64,000 bases of DNA. Source: Nitrosopumilus sp. b3. Its GTDB lineage: Archaea > Thermoproteota > Nitrososphaeria > Nitrososphaerales > Nitrosopumilaceae. The stretch lies in NCBI RefSeq assembly GCF_014078525.1, contig NZ_MU078693.1:186001-250000 (forward strand), written 5' to 3'. The stretch's first letter is position 1; each line of letters begins with the position of its first letter. A program made the translations under genes and the position numbers. The notes below the pieces were generated by a model that saw nothing but the letters and a program-made list of their open reading frames with translations, had not been told where the DNA came from and searched no databases. Of the stretch, positions 16,702-24,602 are shown piece after piece.

Positions 16702-17169
16702 TTATTTTCTTTTAGAGGCTAACATTTTCAGGTTAGCTAATTCTGTTTTTAATGATTCAATTTGAACAAGTGTTTGTAAATTTGAAATTTCTTGATTTAA
16801 TCTTTCAATTTCACCATCTTTGAGTTTAACAGACTCCTTGAGAGTGTTAAGTTCTGCAGATAATTCTGATTGAACTTGTTTGATTTCTGAAAGACCAATT
16901 TGATTACCACTAGTTGAAGTTTGAATGGTTTGTGTGCTACTCAAGCTTTTTTTTTCTGTTTGAGCATGAGATGAGCCATGACTGTGCATGTAATCAGTAC
17001 TTTTTTGAGATATCCAGCATGTAAAAGTCATGAACCATGTTATTGGAACTGCCATAAGAAAGACAAAATCTAGAACTGGTGATAAATCCCAAAAAGCCCA
17101 AAGTCCTGTAAGTACTGCTGCAAAAATTCCTGTGGAAACAGTGGCCAAATGGTTTCCCAAATATCCCAT
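16702..17169 (-). CDS. Membrane protein with C-terminal coiled coil, 155 aa
   Basis: Two hydrophobic helices near the N-terminus (about 12-30 and 33-52), a short His/Ser-rich linker (HSHGSSHAQ) and a coiled coil from about 95 to 150 (heptad-like SELNTLKESVKLKDGEI). Such a layout suits a membrane anchor that oligomerises. No family recognised. Confidence 0.65.
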   Translation of the reverse strand: MGYLGNHLATVSTGIFAAVLTGLWAFWDLSPVLDFVFLMAVPITWFMTFTCWISQKSTDYMHSHGSSHAQTEKKSLSSTQTIQTSTSGNQIGLSEIKQVQSELSAELNTLKESVKLKDGEIERLNQEISNLQTLVQIESLKTELANLKMLASKRK

Positions 17170-17254
17170 AATAATTTAAAAAATTCATTATTTATAACAG
17201 TAATGATGAATACCAGAAAATAATATAAGAATTAAAAAGAAAAAGGAGCCGAAT

Positions 17255-17485
17255 TTATTCGTCTTCTTCAGTGGTACTAGATACTTTGGGCATATCTGAT
17301 TGTAAGATTTGGATTTTTTGCAATAATTCAGTTCTAAGATCTCTTGCAACTCTTCTTACAGTTGGTCTTGGAACACCAAGCTCATCAACTACTTTGGTGT
17401 AGATATCCTGTTTGTCCGTTACCCCTTTGTCAAGATAAGAATTAATTGCTTCTTTAATTATCGTGCTTTGGTTTGTACGATTCAA
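17255..17485 (-). CDS. Small helix-turn-helix protein, 76 aa
   Basis: Residues 30-52 (DIYTKVVDELGVPRPTVRRVARDL) form a convincing helix-turn-helix, preceded by a helix (IIKEAINSYLDKG) and followed by an acidic tail ending TTEEDE. Likely a small DNA-binding regulator. Start ATG 17485 with an AT-rich upstream gap of about 245 bp that may hold its own and other promoters. Targets unknown. Confidence 0.7.
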   Translation of the reverse strand: MNRTNQSTIIKEAINSYLDKGVTDKQDIYTKVVDELGVPRPTVRRVARDLRTELLQKIQILQSDMPKVSSTTEEDE

Positions 17486-17731
17486 CAGATTCTAAACTTT
17501 AATTGTTCTATATAAGACTATAACTTTATGAAATCTAAAAATCATCATATAAAAAATTTGAATTTTATTTTTTACAAATAATTATTTTTTTCAAAGTCCT
17601 CAACCAAATTAATTCATCAACGAAAAACGTACAGATAGATATGAAATTTTCAACATAGTTAAAATATTAATTATGATTTTTAAAATAAATTTCACAAAAG
17701 ACTCTTATGATAAGACGATAAAAGAGTCCTA

Positions 17732-18208
17732 TTGAGCAATGTGAATATAGAAACTAATTTTGGTAATATTGCATTTAAACTTCTACCTGAATTAGCTCCT
17801 GAAACAGTTAGAAATTTTGAAAAATTGGCTAAAGATGGATTCTATGATGGTACTCTATTCCATAGAGTCATTCCTGGATTTATGATTCAAGGAGGAGATC
17901 CAAATACAAAAACAGACAACAAAGGTTCCTGGGGAATGGGAGGACCTGGATACAATATCAAGGCCGAATTTAATTCAAGATCCCATTTAAGAGGCATAGT
18001 TTCTATGGCTAGATCACAGGATCCAGATAGTGCAGGTTCACAATTTTTCATAGTTACTTCAGACAGTGCATTTTTAGATAAACAATATACTGTGTTTGGC
18101 GAAGTAACTGAAGGTATGGATGTTGCAGATAAAATTGTTAATCTTCAAAGAGATGGCAATGATTGTCCTTTAGAAAAAGCACAAATGCTTCATGTAACAG
18201 TGGAATAA
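17732..18208 (+). CDS. Cyclophilin-type peptidyl-prolyl isomerase
   Basis: 158-aa single-domain cytoplasmic cyclophilin. Catalytic and binding residues are visible in LFHRVIPGFMIQGGDP (the catalytic Arg), GIVSMARSQDPDSAGSQFFI and FLDKQYTVFGEV. The start is TTG 17732 (or GTG 17741). No signal peptide. The stop is immediately followed by the ATG of the next gene, so the two are probably co-transcribed. Confidence 0.95.
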   Translation: MSNVNIETNFGNIAFKLLPELAPETVRNFEKLAKDGFYDGTLFHRVIPGFMIQGGDPNTKTDNKGSWGMGGPGYNIKAEFNSRSHLRGIVSMARSQDPDSAGSQFFIVTSDSAFLDKQYTVFGEVTEGMDVADKIVNLQRDGNDCPLEKAQMLHVTVE

Positions 18209-19105
18209 ATGAATAGTAAGATTTGTGGATTTTTAGTAATTTTTCTAATAATATCAGTTATTCCCACAGTTGATGCACAGATTTCATTTGGTGAAAAGGC
18301 TTCACAAAAATCAGTTGAAATAGTCATAAATTCAGTTGGAGATGTTCATGTCAAACATGTGGTTAGTCCAGCAAATTTGCCAAAGCAAATTGAGTTAATT
18401 TATGGAACTGTTTCAAATATCACAGTTACAGATGAAGAAGGAGAAGAAAAACAATTCTCAGTTATTGGAGATAATACAGGAGTACTAATTTTTCCTTCTC
18501 AAAACAGATCCATTGTAGAATATGATCTAGAGCATGCAATTACTGAAAAAGACAATGTATGGACTTGGAGTTTCAGATATCTTGAGACCACTTCTTTTAT
18601 TTTACCTGAAGAAGCAGATTTGATCTTTGCAAATGAAAGGCCAGTGTATTTGGATGAAAAGAAAGGAATTACATGTCATGGTTGTCAAATGGTTTTGGAG
18701 TATTCTCTTGATGAACCAAAAATTTATCAAAACATAAAATGGGAAGATAAAGAATTTCTAGTTGAAATTAGAAGTTATTCAAAAATAAATGATTTTACAT
18801 TTGATCAACCAACAAAAAGTATTACATTTGATGTCTCTGAAAAAAATAGATTTGTTACAACAATAATTCCATTAGAATTGTTATGGGGACCATATGCTGT
18901 ATTTCTTGATGATGAGAAAATTTATTTTCATGAATATATCAATAATGGAACTCATGTATGGCTTAACATAAGACCTGAAACAACTGGAGAAGTTACTATT
19001 ATTGGGACTACTGCAGTTCCTGAATTTTCAATATTAGCACCATTGGCAATTGGGTTTTTAGTTATTGTAATTGCTCCTTTAATTAGAAAAGTTAATCTCC
19101 ACTAG
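18209..19105 (+). CDS. Secreted surface protein with PEF-CTERM-like sorting tail
   Basis: 298 aa. Signal peptide at 1-24 (ICGFLVIFLIISVIPTVDA). The mature part is beta-rich with a CHGC motif near 152. The C-terminus is tripartite: VPEFSILAP, a hydrophobic helix and basic IRK. This matches the PEF-type archaeosortase signals described in thaumarchaea, implying cleavage and attachment to a lipid. A plain C-terminal membrane anchor is the alternative. It begins one base after the cyclophilin stop. Function unknown. Confidence 0.75.
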   Translation: MNSKICGFLVIFLIISVIPTVDAQISFGEKASQKSVEIVINSVGDVHVKHVVSPANLPKQIELIYGTVSNITVTDEEGEEKQFSVIGDNTGVLIFPSQNRSIVEYDLEHAITEKDNVWTWSFRYLETTSFILPEEADLIFANERPVYLDEKKGITCHGCQMVLEYSLDEPKIYQNIKWEDKEFLVEIRSYSKINDFTFDQPTKSITFDVSEKNRFVTTIIPLELLWGPYAVFLDDEKIYFHEYINNGTHVWLNIRPETTGEVTIIGTTAVPEFSILAPLAIGFLVIVIAPLIRKVNLH

Positions 19106-19268
19106 AACCACACGAGCAAAAACCATATTCATCAATCCTAACATCACAGACAGGGCATTTTTCACCATAATCTACCTCCCATGGCTCTTTTCCAAAAAGC
19201 TTGAAATGATCATCAATCTCTATAGGAATTTCTCGTTTCTTTTCCAATGATTTGTATATGTATTCCAT
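19092..19268 (-). CDS. Zinc-ribbon microprotein, 58 aa
   Basis: ATG at 19268, stop at 19092-19094. N-terminal charged helix (MEYIYKSLEKKREIPIEI), a DDHFKLFGKEPWEVDYG segment, then CPVCDVRIDEYGFCSCGSSGD, a compact four-Cys ribbon. It overlaps the 3' end of the PEF-CTERM gene by 14 bp and diverges from the next zinc-ribbon gene with only 26 bp between starts. Family unknown. Confidence 0.65.
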   Translation of the reverse strand: MEYIYKSLEKKREIPIEIDDHFKLFGKEPWEVDYGEKCPVCDVRIDEYGFCSCGSSGD

Positions 19269-19294
19269 CTATACATGAATATCGGATACAAATC

Positions 19295-19483
19295 ATGAAA
19301 ATTGAATGTGGTTGTCATTGTATAAAGTGTAAGAGTACAGATCTTGAATCTAATCAGATAGGTGAAGTGGAAAAGGATGGGTATTTTGACATGCATCATA
19401 CATGTAATGAATGCAATACACATTTTGATCATTTAGATGGCGAAACTTTTTCTAATTGTGAGAAATGTAATTTTTCTAGTTAG
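19295..19483 (+). CDS. Zinc-binding small protein, 62 aa
   Basis: From ATG 19295 (frame open from 19247): CGCHCIKCKSTDLE, then HHTCNECNTHFDHLDGE and NCEKCNF. Three CxxC-type pairs and several His suggest one or two zinc sites. The upstream TATA would fall within the divergent 58-aa gene. The end overlaps the convergent 162-aa gene by 8 bp. Function unknown. Confidence 0.65.
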   Translation: MKIECGCHCIKCKSTDLESNQIGEVEKDGYFDMHHTCNECNTHFDHLDGETFSNCEKCNFSS

Positions 19484-19964
19484 CAACTAATGCTTCTTCA
19501 TTAAAATAGCGAGTCCTATTTTGATATGAATTTTTCATTATTTCTTTATTTGATGCCATCTTGGCTAAAGCAGTTGATACATCTAATGGACTTGCAGACC
19601 AGCCATATTCTCTAAGTTGTTGAACTGTTTCAGTTACTGTTCTTGGGGAATCAAAAAATCTGCTTGTTTCTAGAATTCTTAATTTTGATTTAATTTCATT
19701 TGAGGTGATAGATATTGGTTCATCAAATTCTGGCTCGTTTGCTTCAGCATTATCTAAATATTCTAAACCGTATTGAGCCACTTGCTCAGTTTCAGATGGG
19801 TTTGGGGCAGATTCTGTTTCGTATACAATTTTTGCTTGATTTTCTGGTAAATGATTTGAAATATTATCAATTATTTCACCTAATGTCTGATTATCAACAT
19901 AGAAATCTCTAGAATCAACTTCAATTTCATTCTCACCTAGCTTTACTTTAATTCTAGCCATCAT
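19476..19964 (-). CDS. Protein with ubiquitin-like-fold start and winged-helix-like C-terminus, 162 aa
   Basis: The N-terminus (ARIKVKLGENEIEVDSRDFY) suggests a beta-strand pair, the middle is acidic and variable, and the C-terminal 65 residues (RFFDSPRTVTETVQQLREYGWSASPLDVSTALAKMA) look like a winged helix, with NRTRYFNEEAL as a wing. I think it is a thaumarchaeal regulator or adaptor, but no family name can be given. Confidence 0.6.
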   Translation of the reverse strand: MMARIKVKLGENEIEVDSRDFYVDNQTLGEIIDNISNHLPENQAKIVYETESAPNPSETEQVAQYGLEYLDNAEANEPEFDEPISITSNEIKSKLRILETSRFFDSPRTVTETVQQLREYGWSASPLDVSTALAKMASNKEIMKNSYQNRTRYFNEEALVAN

Positions 19965-20092
19965 AAAATAATCATTTAATTTTGATTTATTCTGTTAGCT
20001 CTAAGGAGCTTAGAGATTAGATCAAAACTTTTACACAATTTATCGGTATTTTTTCCCTTTTGAGTTAAAATGTAATTTTTCTGAAATTAGTC

Positions 20093-20542
20093 ATGAAATC
20101 ATCAAAAAAAGGTGGTCTTTTAGTTCTCTTTGTCTTAGCCATGAGTATTTTTGGGTATTCACAGTATGCTTCTGCATCACAAATTGGAGTCAGTGTTGCA
20201 CAAAGTGAGTTATTAGATGAAAATGAAAGTAGTTCAAACTATAATATCGAATTAAAATTTGAGAATCCATCATTATTATTAATGACTGCAGGTGAGACAG
20301 AATTTTTTGTGATTTCAAATAATGAAATGATTGGAAAAGGAAAGTTAGAACCTTTTACGTTACACCCATTAGACAGTAGTTTTGTAAAAGGAACTTTTCA
20401 TACAGATTCCAATAATGAAGAATCCGAATCAGTAAAAATTACAGGTATAACAAAATATGATTTGATAATTACTTCTATTGATGTACCATTTGTTTATTAT
20501 CCAACAGAAGAGCAGGCAAGAGAATTTATACATCAAAATTAA
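20093..20542 (+). CDS. Secreted LEA14-like protein, 149 aa
   Basis: Signal peptide at 1-28 (GLLVLFVLAMSIFGYSQYASA). The mature domain is all-beta, with NYNIELKFENPSLLLMTAG and HPLDSSFVKGTFHTD, resembling the single-domain LEA14/WHy-type protein at 14140. No anchor at the C-terminus. Function unknown; the next gene (PfkB) begins 12 bp later. Confidence 0.6.
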   Translation: MKSSKKGGLLVLFVLAMSIFGYSQYASASQIGVSVAQSELLDENESSSNYNIELKFENPSLLLMTAGETEFFVISNNEMIGKGKLEPFTLHPLDSSFVKGTFHTDSNNEESESVKITGITKYDLIITSIDVPFVYYPTEEQAREFIHQN

Positions 20543-20553
20543 TTTCGTTGTAA

Positions 20554-21447
20554 ATGCTTACTGTTTTTGGTTCTACAGCACTTGATACAATTAGAACACC
20601 AAAAAAAACATTAAAAAATGTTTTAGGAGGAGCAGCAACTTTTGCTGCAATATCAGCAAGCAATTTTGTAAACACAGGATTAATTGCTGTAGTTGGCAAA
20701 GATTTTCCTAAAGATCACCATAAGATACTATCAAAGCATTTGGATTTACAGGGATTAACAATCAAAAATGGTAAAACATTTCGCTATGATGGCAAATATG
20801 ACGATACATTAAGCACTAGATCAACTTTGAAAACAGAATTAAATGTATTAGCTGATTTTAAACCAAGTGTACCCGATGATTACAGAAAATCTCAATTTGT
20901 GTATCTAGCAAATAATGATCCTGAACAAAATACGTCATTAATCAAAGAATTTGATAATGTTAAATTTTCTATGTGTGATACGATAGATTTTTGGATCTCT
21001 ACAAAAAGAGATGCAGTGATTAAAATGATTAAAGCTGTTGATGCAGTTGTCATTAATGATGAAGAGGCCAAACTTCTTACAAAAGAATTCAATTTGATAA
21101 AATGTGCTAAAAAAATGATGAAATGGGGAGCAAAATACGTGATTATTAAAAAAGGAGAGCATGGTTCGCTAATGTTTTATGATGATGTGATATTTCCTAC
21201 AGCAGGTTTTTCCTTAGAGGATGTAGTAGATCCTACAGGTGCAGGAGACTCTTTTGCAGGTGCAATGATAGGATATCTTGCAAGTAAAAAATCTACTAGT
21301 ATTTCTGAAATAAAAAAAGCAGTAGTGTACGGAAATGTATTAGGATCTTTTGCAGTTGAAAAATACGGATTAGATGGATTACTTGGGATCAAAAATGGAG
21401 ATATTTCAAAGCGAATTAAAATTTATGAAAAAATGATCCGCTTCTAA
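20554..21447 (+). CDS. PfkB-family carbohydrate/nucleoside kinase
   Basis: 297-aa ribokinase-fold kinase. N-terminal GGAATFAAIS substrate loop (about 26-35), VINDEEAKLL hinge and the C-terminal anion hole and catalytic Asp in DVVDPTGAGDSFAGAMIGYL. Substrate could be a sugar or nucleoside; the short N-terminal lid (FRYDGKYDDTLSTRST) resembles archaeal nucleoside/ribokinase-like proteins. No sugar operon is nearby to specify it. Confidence 0.88.
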   Translation: MLTVFGSTALDTIRTPKKTLKNVLGGAATFAAISASNFVNTGLIAVVGKDFPKDHHKILSKHLDLQGLTIKNGKTFRYDGKYDDTLSTRSTLKTELNVLADFKPSVPDDYRKSQFVYLANNDPEQNTSLIKEFDNVKFSMCDTIDFWISTKRDAVIKMIKAVDAVVINDEEAKLLTKEFNLIKCAKKMMKWGAKYVIIKKGEHGSLMFYDDVIFPTAGFSLEDVVDPTGAGDSFAGAMIGYLASKKSTSISEIKKAVVYGNVLGSFAVEKYGLDGLLGIKNGDISKRIKIYEKMIRF

Positions 21448-21486
21448 AAAGACTTAAGTTCAATTATTTCTCAAAATAACTCATCC

Positions 21487-21834
21487 TTGACACAAGAAAT
21501 GTCTGAAGATAGACTAGATACAATATTCAAACTTCAAAAAGGTCTATCTGAAATGATGAATTTAGATAGATATCCAAAAGATTCTGAAGGCAGGGTCTCT
21601 GCATTGTGTACTGCAATAATGCATGAAGCTGTAGAACTTCAAAGAACTACAAATTGGAAATGGTGGAAAACACCAACAAAATTTAATGAATCTGAAGCAA
21701 GAGAGGAATTAATTGATATTTGGCATTTTGTTGTTCAAGCATCACTAGAGCTTGATCTTACACCTGATGATATTGTAGATGAATACAAAAAGAAAAATGA
21801 AATCAATAGAGAAAGACAACGAAATGGCTATTAA
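21487..21834 (+). CDS. All-alpha NTP pyrophosphohydrolase (dimeric dUTPase / MazG-like)
   Basis: 115 aa. Metal-binding pattern of the all-alpha NTP-PPase superfamily: EAVELQRTTNWKWWK (helix 2 Glu) and EELIDIWHFVVQASLELDL (ExxxD, helix 3). Similar to stand-alone dimeric dUTPases that keep dUTP out of DNA. The start is TTG 21487 or ATG 21499. The stop codon overlaps that of the MtrA-like gene in a shared TTAA. Confidence 0.8.
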   Translation: MTQEMSEDRLDTIFKLQKGLSEMMNLDRYPKDSEGRVSALCTAIMHEAVELQRTTNWKWWKTPTKFNESEAREELIDIWHFVVQASLELDLTPDDIVDEYKKKNEINRERQRNGY

Positions 21835-22307
21835 GTGAATTTGATTTTAGATACAATTCTTTCATAATCAGTTTCGCCAATTAAATTTACAAGATTCACA
21901 TTATTTTGAAAATATTTTATTTTTAATCTAGAAACTGTAAGATAAGGATCCGGACTAGATGAATTAATTATTCTATTATTTTTATCAATTCCATTTTTGT
22001 GTAATTCAAATAACGAGTGACCAGATTTATGTCCCCAAACTTCTTTTCCACAAACAACAATGGTGTTAATTTTTTGATGATTGTTTACATATTCAATGAT
22101 AGAATCAATTCCTTTATTTTCAGTTAAGAGTCTCCCCACTATAGAAATATCTTTTAAAATCTCAGAATTGGAGAATTTTTTGAGCAAATTCATGCTTGAA
22201 AGGGTGCAAATAGCTATGGATGAATTTGGATTTCCTTTAAAATACTCCACAGGTATAGGTAAAACTACCTTACAGAGTTCTCCAATGGCCTCTGCTATGA
22301 TATTCAT
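21831..22307 (-). CDS. Soluble MtrA-like (tetrahydromethanopterin S-methyltransferase subunit A) protein
   Basis: 158 aa. GNPNSSIAICTLSS (about 25-38) and GKEVWGHKSGHSLFELHKNGID (87-108) match the corrinoid domain of MtrA; His93 in the GH position is the equivalent of the cobalt-binding His. The C-terminal membrane anchor of methanogen MtrA is missing and no other mtr gene is nearby. It may carry a corrinoid or pterin in C1 transfer; this is inference. The start overlaps the DegT gene by 4 bp. Confidence 0.75.
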   Translation of the reverse strand: MNIIAEAIGELCKVVLPIPVEYFKGNPNSSIAICTLSSMNLLKKFSNSEILKDISIVGRLLTENKGIDSIIEYVNNHQKINTIVVCGKEVWGHKSGHSLFELHKNGIDKNNRIINSSSPDPYLTVSRLKIKYFQNNVNLVNLIGETDYERIVSKIKFT

Positions 22308-23386
22308 AGTATTTCATGTAGGGTTTTTGCAATAAATTCAATATTTGCTTTAGTGACACCTGGATGAATTGGTAATGAAATTACATGAGATGCTGCCCAA
22401 TCAGTAATTGGAAGCTTTGTTTTTAATTTGTAATATGGTGTTTTGTGAACTGGGATTGGATAGTAAGATGCAGCGCCAACCCCATTTTCATTTAGTTTTT
22501 TCAAAACTTTATCACGGTTTTGAGTTGCAATTGTATAGAGATACCAATTCACATTTTCATTTTTTCGTTGTTTTGGAAGAATAACATTTAGATCAGATAT
22601 TAGGTTTGATAGTAGTTGTGCATTTTTCTGTCTAGATTTTAAAAAGTTCGAAAGTTTTTTCATTTGAACAGTTGCAATTGCAGCATTTATTTCTGGTAAT
22701 CGTAAGTTAAGTCCAAAAATCTTAGTATCATATCCATGAACCATTCCATGATTCCTAATCATCAGTAATTTATCTCGAAGTTTTTTATTATTAGTAACAA
22801 TAAAACCACCTTCACCAGCAGTCATTACTTTTGCAGGATACATACTATAACAACCCATATCAAAGAAAGTTCCTGTATGTTTACCTTTGTAAGTTGAACC
22901 TAAAGATTGTGCTGAATCTTCAATAATTGGAATATTATGTTTTTTTGAAATTTCAGAAAGCCTTTCTACATTTGCCACATTACCATAAAGATGAACAGGT
23001 ATGATAGCACGAGTTTTTTTATTAATTTTCTTTTCTAAATCATCAGGATCAATTGTATAATTTTCTTTTAGAATATCAACAAAAATTGGTTTAGCTCCAG
23101 TTGAGACAACAGCATTTGCAGTTGCAACAAAAGTAAACGACGGAACTAAAACTTCATCTCCTTTTTTAATTTCTAATGCGTGTAGTGCGGCTTGTAGTGC
23201 AGCAGTACCTGAATTAACAGCAATAACGTATTTGGATTTTACAAAAGAGGCAGCAGTTTTTTCAAAATCTTGAACATGTTTTCCACCTTGACTAGCAGAT
23301 GATGTTAAAGCGCCATTTTTGAGAATATTAGTGACTGCAGATATCTCTTCTTTACCTACAATTGGGATGTTAATTGCAATCTTCAA
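22304..23386 (-). CDS. DegT/DnrJ/EryC1/StrS-family sugar aminotransferase
   Basis: 360-aa PLP enzyme that aminates keto-sugars for surface glycans or glycoproteins. Motifs: NSGTAALQAALHAL, VPSFTFVATANAV, EDSAQSLGSTYKG with the PLP-binding Asp, and the Schiff-base Lys in MYPAKVMTAGEGG. C-terminal YPIPVHKTPYY is also typical. A single gene without other sugar genes nearby; it overlaps the MtrA-like gene by 4 bp and likely shares its promoter. Confidence 0.92.
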   Translation of the reverse strand: MKIAINIPIVGKEEISAVTNILKNGALTSSASQGGKHVQDFEKTAASFVKSKYVIAVNSGTAALQAALHALEIKKGDEVLVPSFTFVATANAVVSTGAKPIFVDILKENYTIDPDDLEKKINKKTRAIIPVHLYGNVANVERLSEISKKHNIPIIEDSAQSLGSTYKGKHTGTFFDMGCYSMYPAKVMTAGEGGFIVTNNKKLRDKLLMIRNHGMVHGYDTKIFGLNLRLPEINAAIATVQMKKLSNFLKSRQKNAQLLSNLISDLNVILPKQRKNENVNWYLYTIATQNRDKVLKKLNENGVGAASYYPIPVHKTPYYKLKTKLPITDWAASHVISLPIHPGVTKANIEFIAKTLHEIL

Positions 23387-23453
23387 CAGTAATGCTGTTT
23401 ATAACTAGTCTATAAATCTCATCGGTGAAACATGAATTTTTATATTTCAAAAA

Positions 23454-24044
23454 TTGGCAAACGGCATTATGAAACCACGTCATCTTGAAAAAACAGATTC
23501 AGGCTACAAAGTCTATCTGTATATTTTCTATGTTTGTGGAGTAATTATGTTATCCACTCTAGTATTTGGAGTGTATGTTACAATGATAGAATGGATTGAA
23601 AATGGAACATATGTGATGGGAGAAGCAATTCATAATACTACAATTCCGTTTGAAAACTTTGCAAGAGTATCCACATGGATATTTTTTTCTACAATAATTG
23701 GATGGTATTGTGTTTCAAGAATTGGTTGGAGAAGAACTGCAGGAAATAAAATTGTTGGAACAAAGATGGCATTACTTCAGTTAATGCTTTTAGGATTTTC
23801 AATAATTACACTTTATGAAGTGATATACAATTTTACAGTATTGAATGCACAAATTACGGCAGGGATTGTAGATGGAATGGTTCCAGATATAGATAGATTA
23901 TCAGTTGCTTATCCAGATCCTGATAGACCATGGAATTTGGTTTTTGCAACCAAGGTATTTCTTGCGGCGTTTATAATCAGTACCCATGCATTTTATCTTA
24001 GCATAAAACCACGGAAAAGTCTAGATGAATCAGGAATAGAATAG
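23454..24044 (+). CDS. Polytopic membrane protein, 196 aa
   Basis: Four predicted membrane helices (about 20-42, 72-90, 103-127, 163-183), with a loop containing DIDRLSVAYPDPDRPWN on the outside or inside. Conserved-looking Trp and Arg residues (RIGWRRTAG) lie between helices 2 and 3. The start is TTG 23454 or ATG 23469. I do not recognise a family; a lineage-specific thaumarchaeal protein is likely. Confidence 0.65.
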   Translation: MANGIMKPRHLEKTDSGYKVYLYIFYVCGVIMLSTLVFGVYVTMIEWIENGTYVMGEAIHNTTIPFENFARVSTWIFFSTIIGWYCVSRIGWRRTAGNKIVGTKMALLQLMLLGFSIITLYEVIYNFTVLNAQITAGIVDGMVPDIDRLSVAYPDPDRPWNLVFATKVFLAAFIISTHAFYLSIKPRKSLDESGIE

Positions 24045-24099
24045 TGAGTTTAAGATTTTTTCATAAAAACTATTTCTAGTATGAACGAGTATTTTCAGT

Positions 24100-24288
24100 A
24101 TGGGGTTATTTGGTTCTAGTAGTAATGATTTAAAATGTAAAAAATGCGGAACAGTTCTTCCTGATTCTGAAAGATTAAAGAAGCATCAAGAAAAAGCACA
24201 CAATAAGAAAAAAGAAAAGTGTCGAGTGTGTGGAACTGAATTTGACACTCAAGATGAATTGAGAAAACACAAAAAGAATTGTAAGTAG
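24100..24288 (+). CDS. Two-finger C2H2-type zinc protein, 62 aa
   Basis: Finger 1: CKKCGTVLPDSERLKKHQEKAH; finger 2: CRVCGTEFDTQDELRKHKKNC (the last ligand Cys). Both have CxxC-x12-H-x3/4-H/C spacing, as in classical C2H2 fingers. Basic linker KKKEK between them. Archaeal relatives bind nucleic acid or protein. It ends 10 bp before the convergent 69-aa gene. Confidence 0.8.
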   Translation: MGLFGSSSNDLKCKKCGTVLPDSERLKKHQEKAHNKKKEKCRVCGTEFDTQDELRKHKKNCK

Positions 24289-24298
24289 GGTTCAGAAA

Positions 24299-24508
24299 TT
24301 ATTCTGACAAACCTGATTCATATTTTGCAGGTTTTTTGAGTGCTTTTTCAATTGCATCCAAGTTTGCAATTTCATTTTTTGAATTCATTGTAAGTGTTTT
24401 TACCATTTCTGAACCTAGTTGTACTGATTGCTCAGGTAACGTATCTAGAAATTTTTGAAGTGCTTTTTTGTAATTTTCAATTAGATTTAATCCATCTTCA
24501 AGAGTCAT
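24299..24508 (-). CDS. Small helical protein, 69 aa
   Basis: Two long amphipathic helices (LEDGLNLIENYKKALQKFL and LGSEMVKTLTMNSKNEIAN), no Cys and no membrane segment. It diverges from tyrS. Function unknown; a real gene is supported by its placement between two stops and by its balanced composition. Confidence 0.55.
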   Translation of the reverse strand: MTLEDGLNLIENYKKALQKFLDTLPEQSVQLGSEMVKTLTMNSKNEIANLDAIEKALKKPAKYESGLSE

Positions 24509-24602
24509 ATATGGAACAAAGACATCCCATATTCAAAGTTTCCAAAGTCGTCTAAATTTTTTGAATAACTTTATACGTTTAGATCATAAAACTTGTTTTG
24601 AT

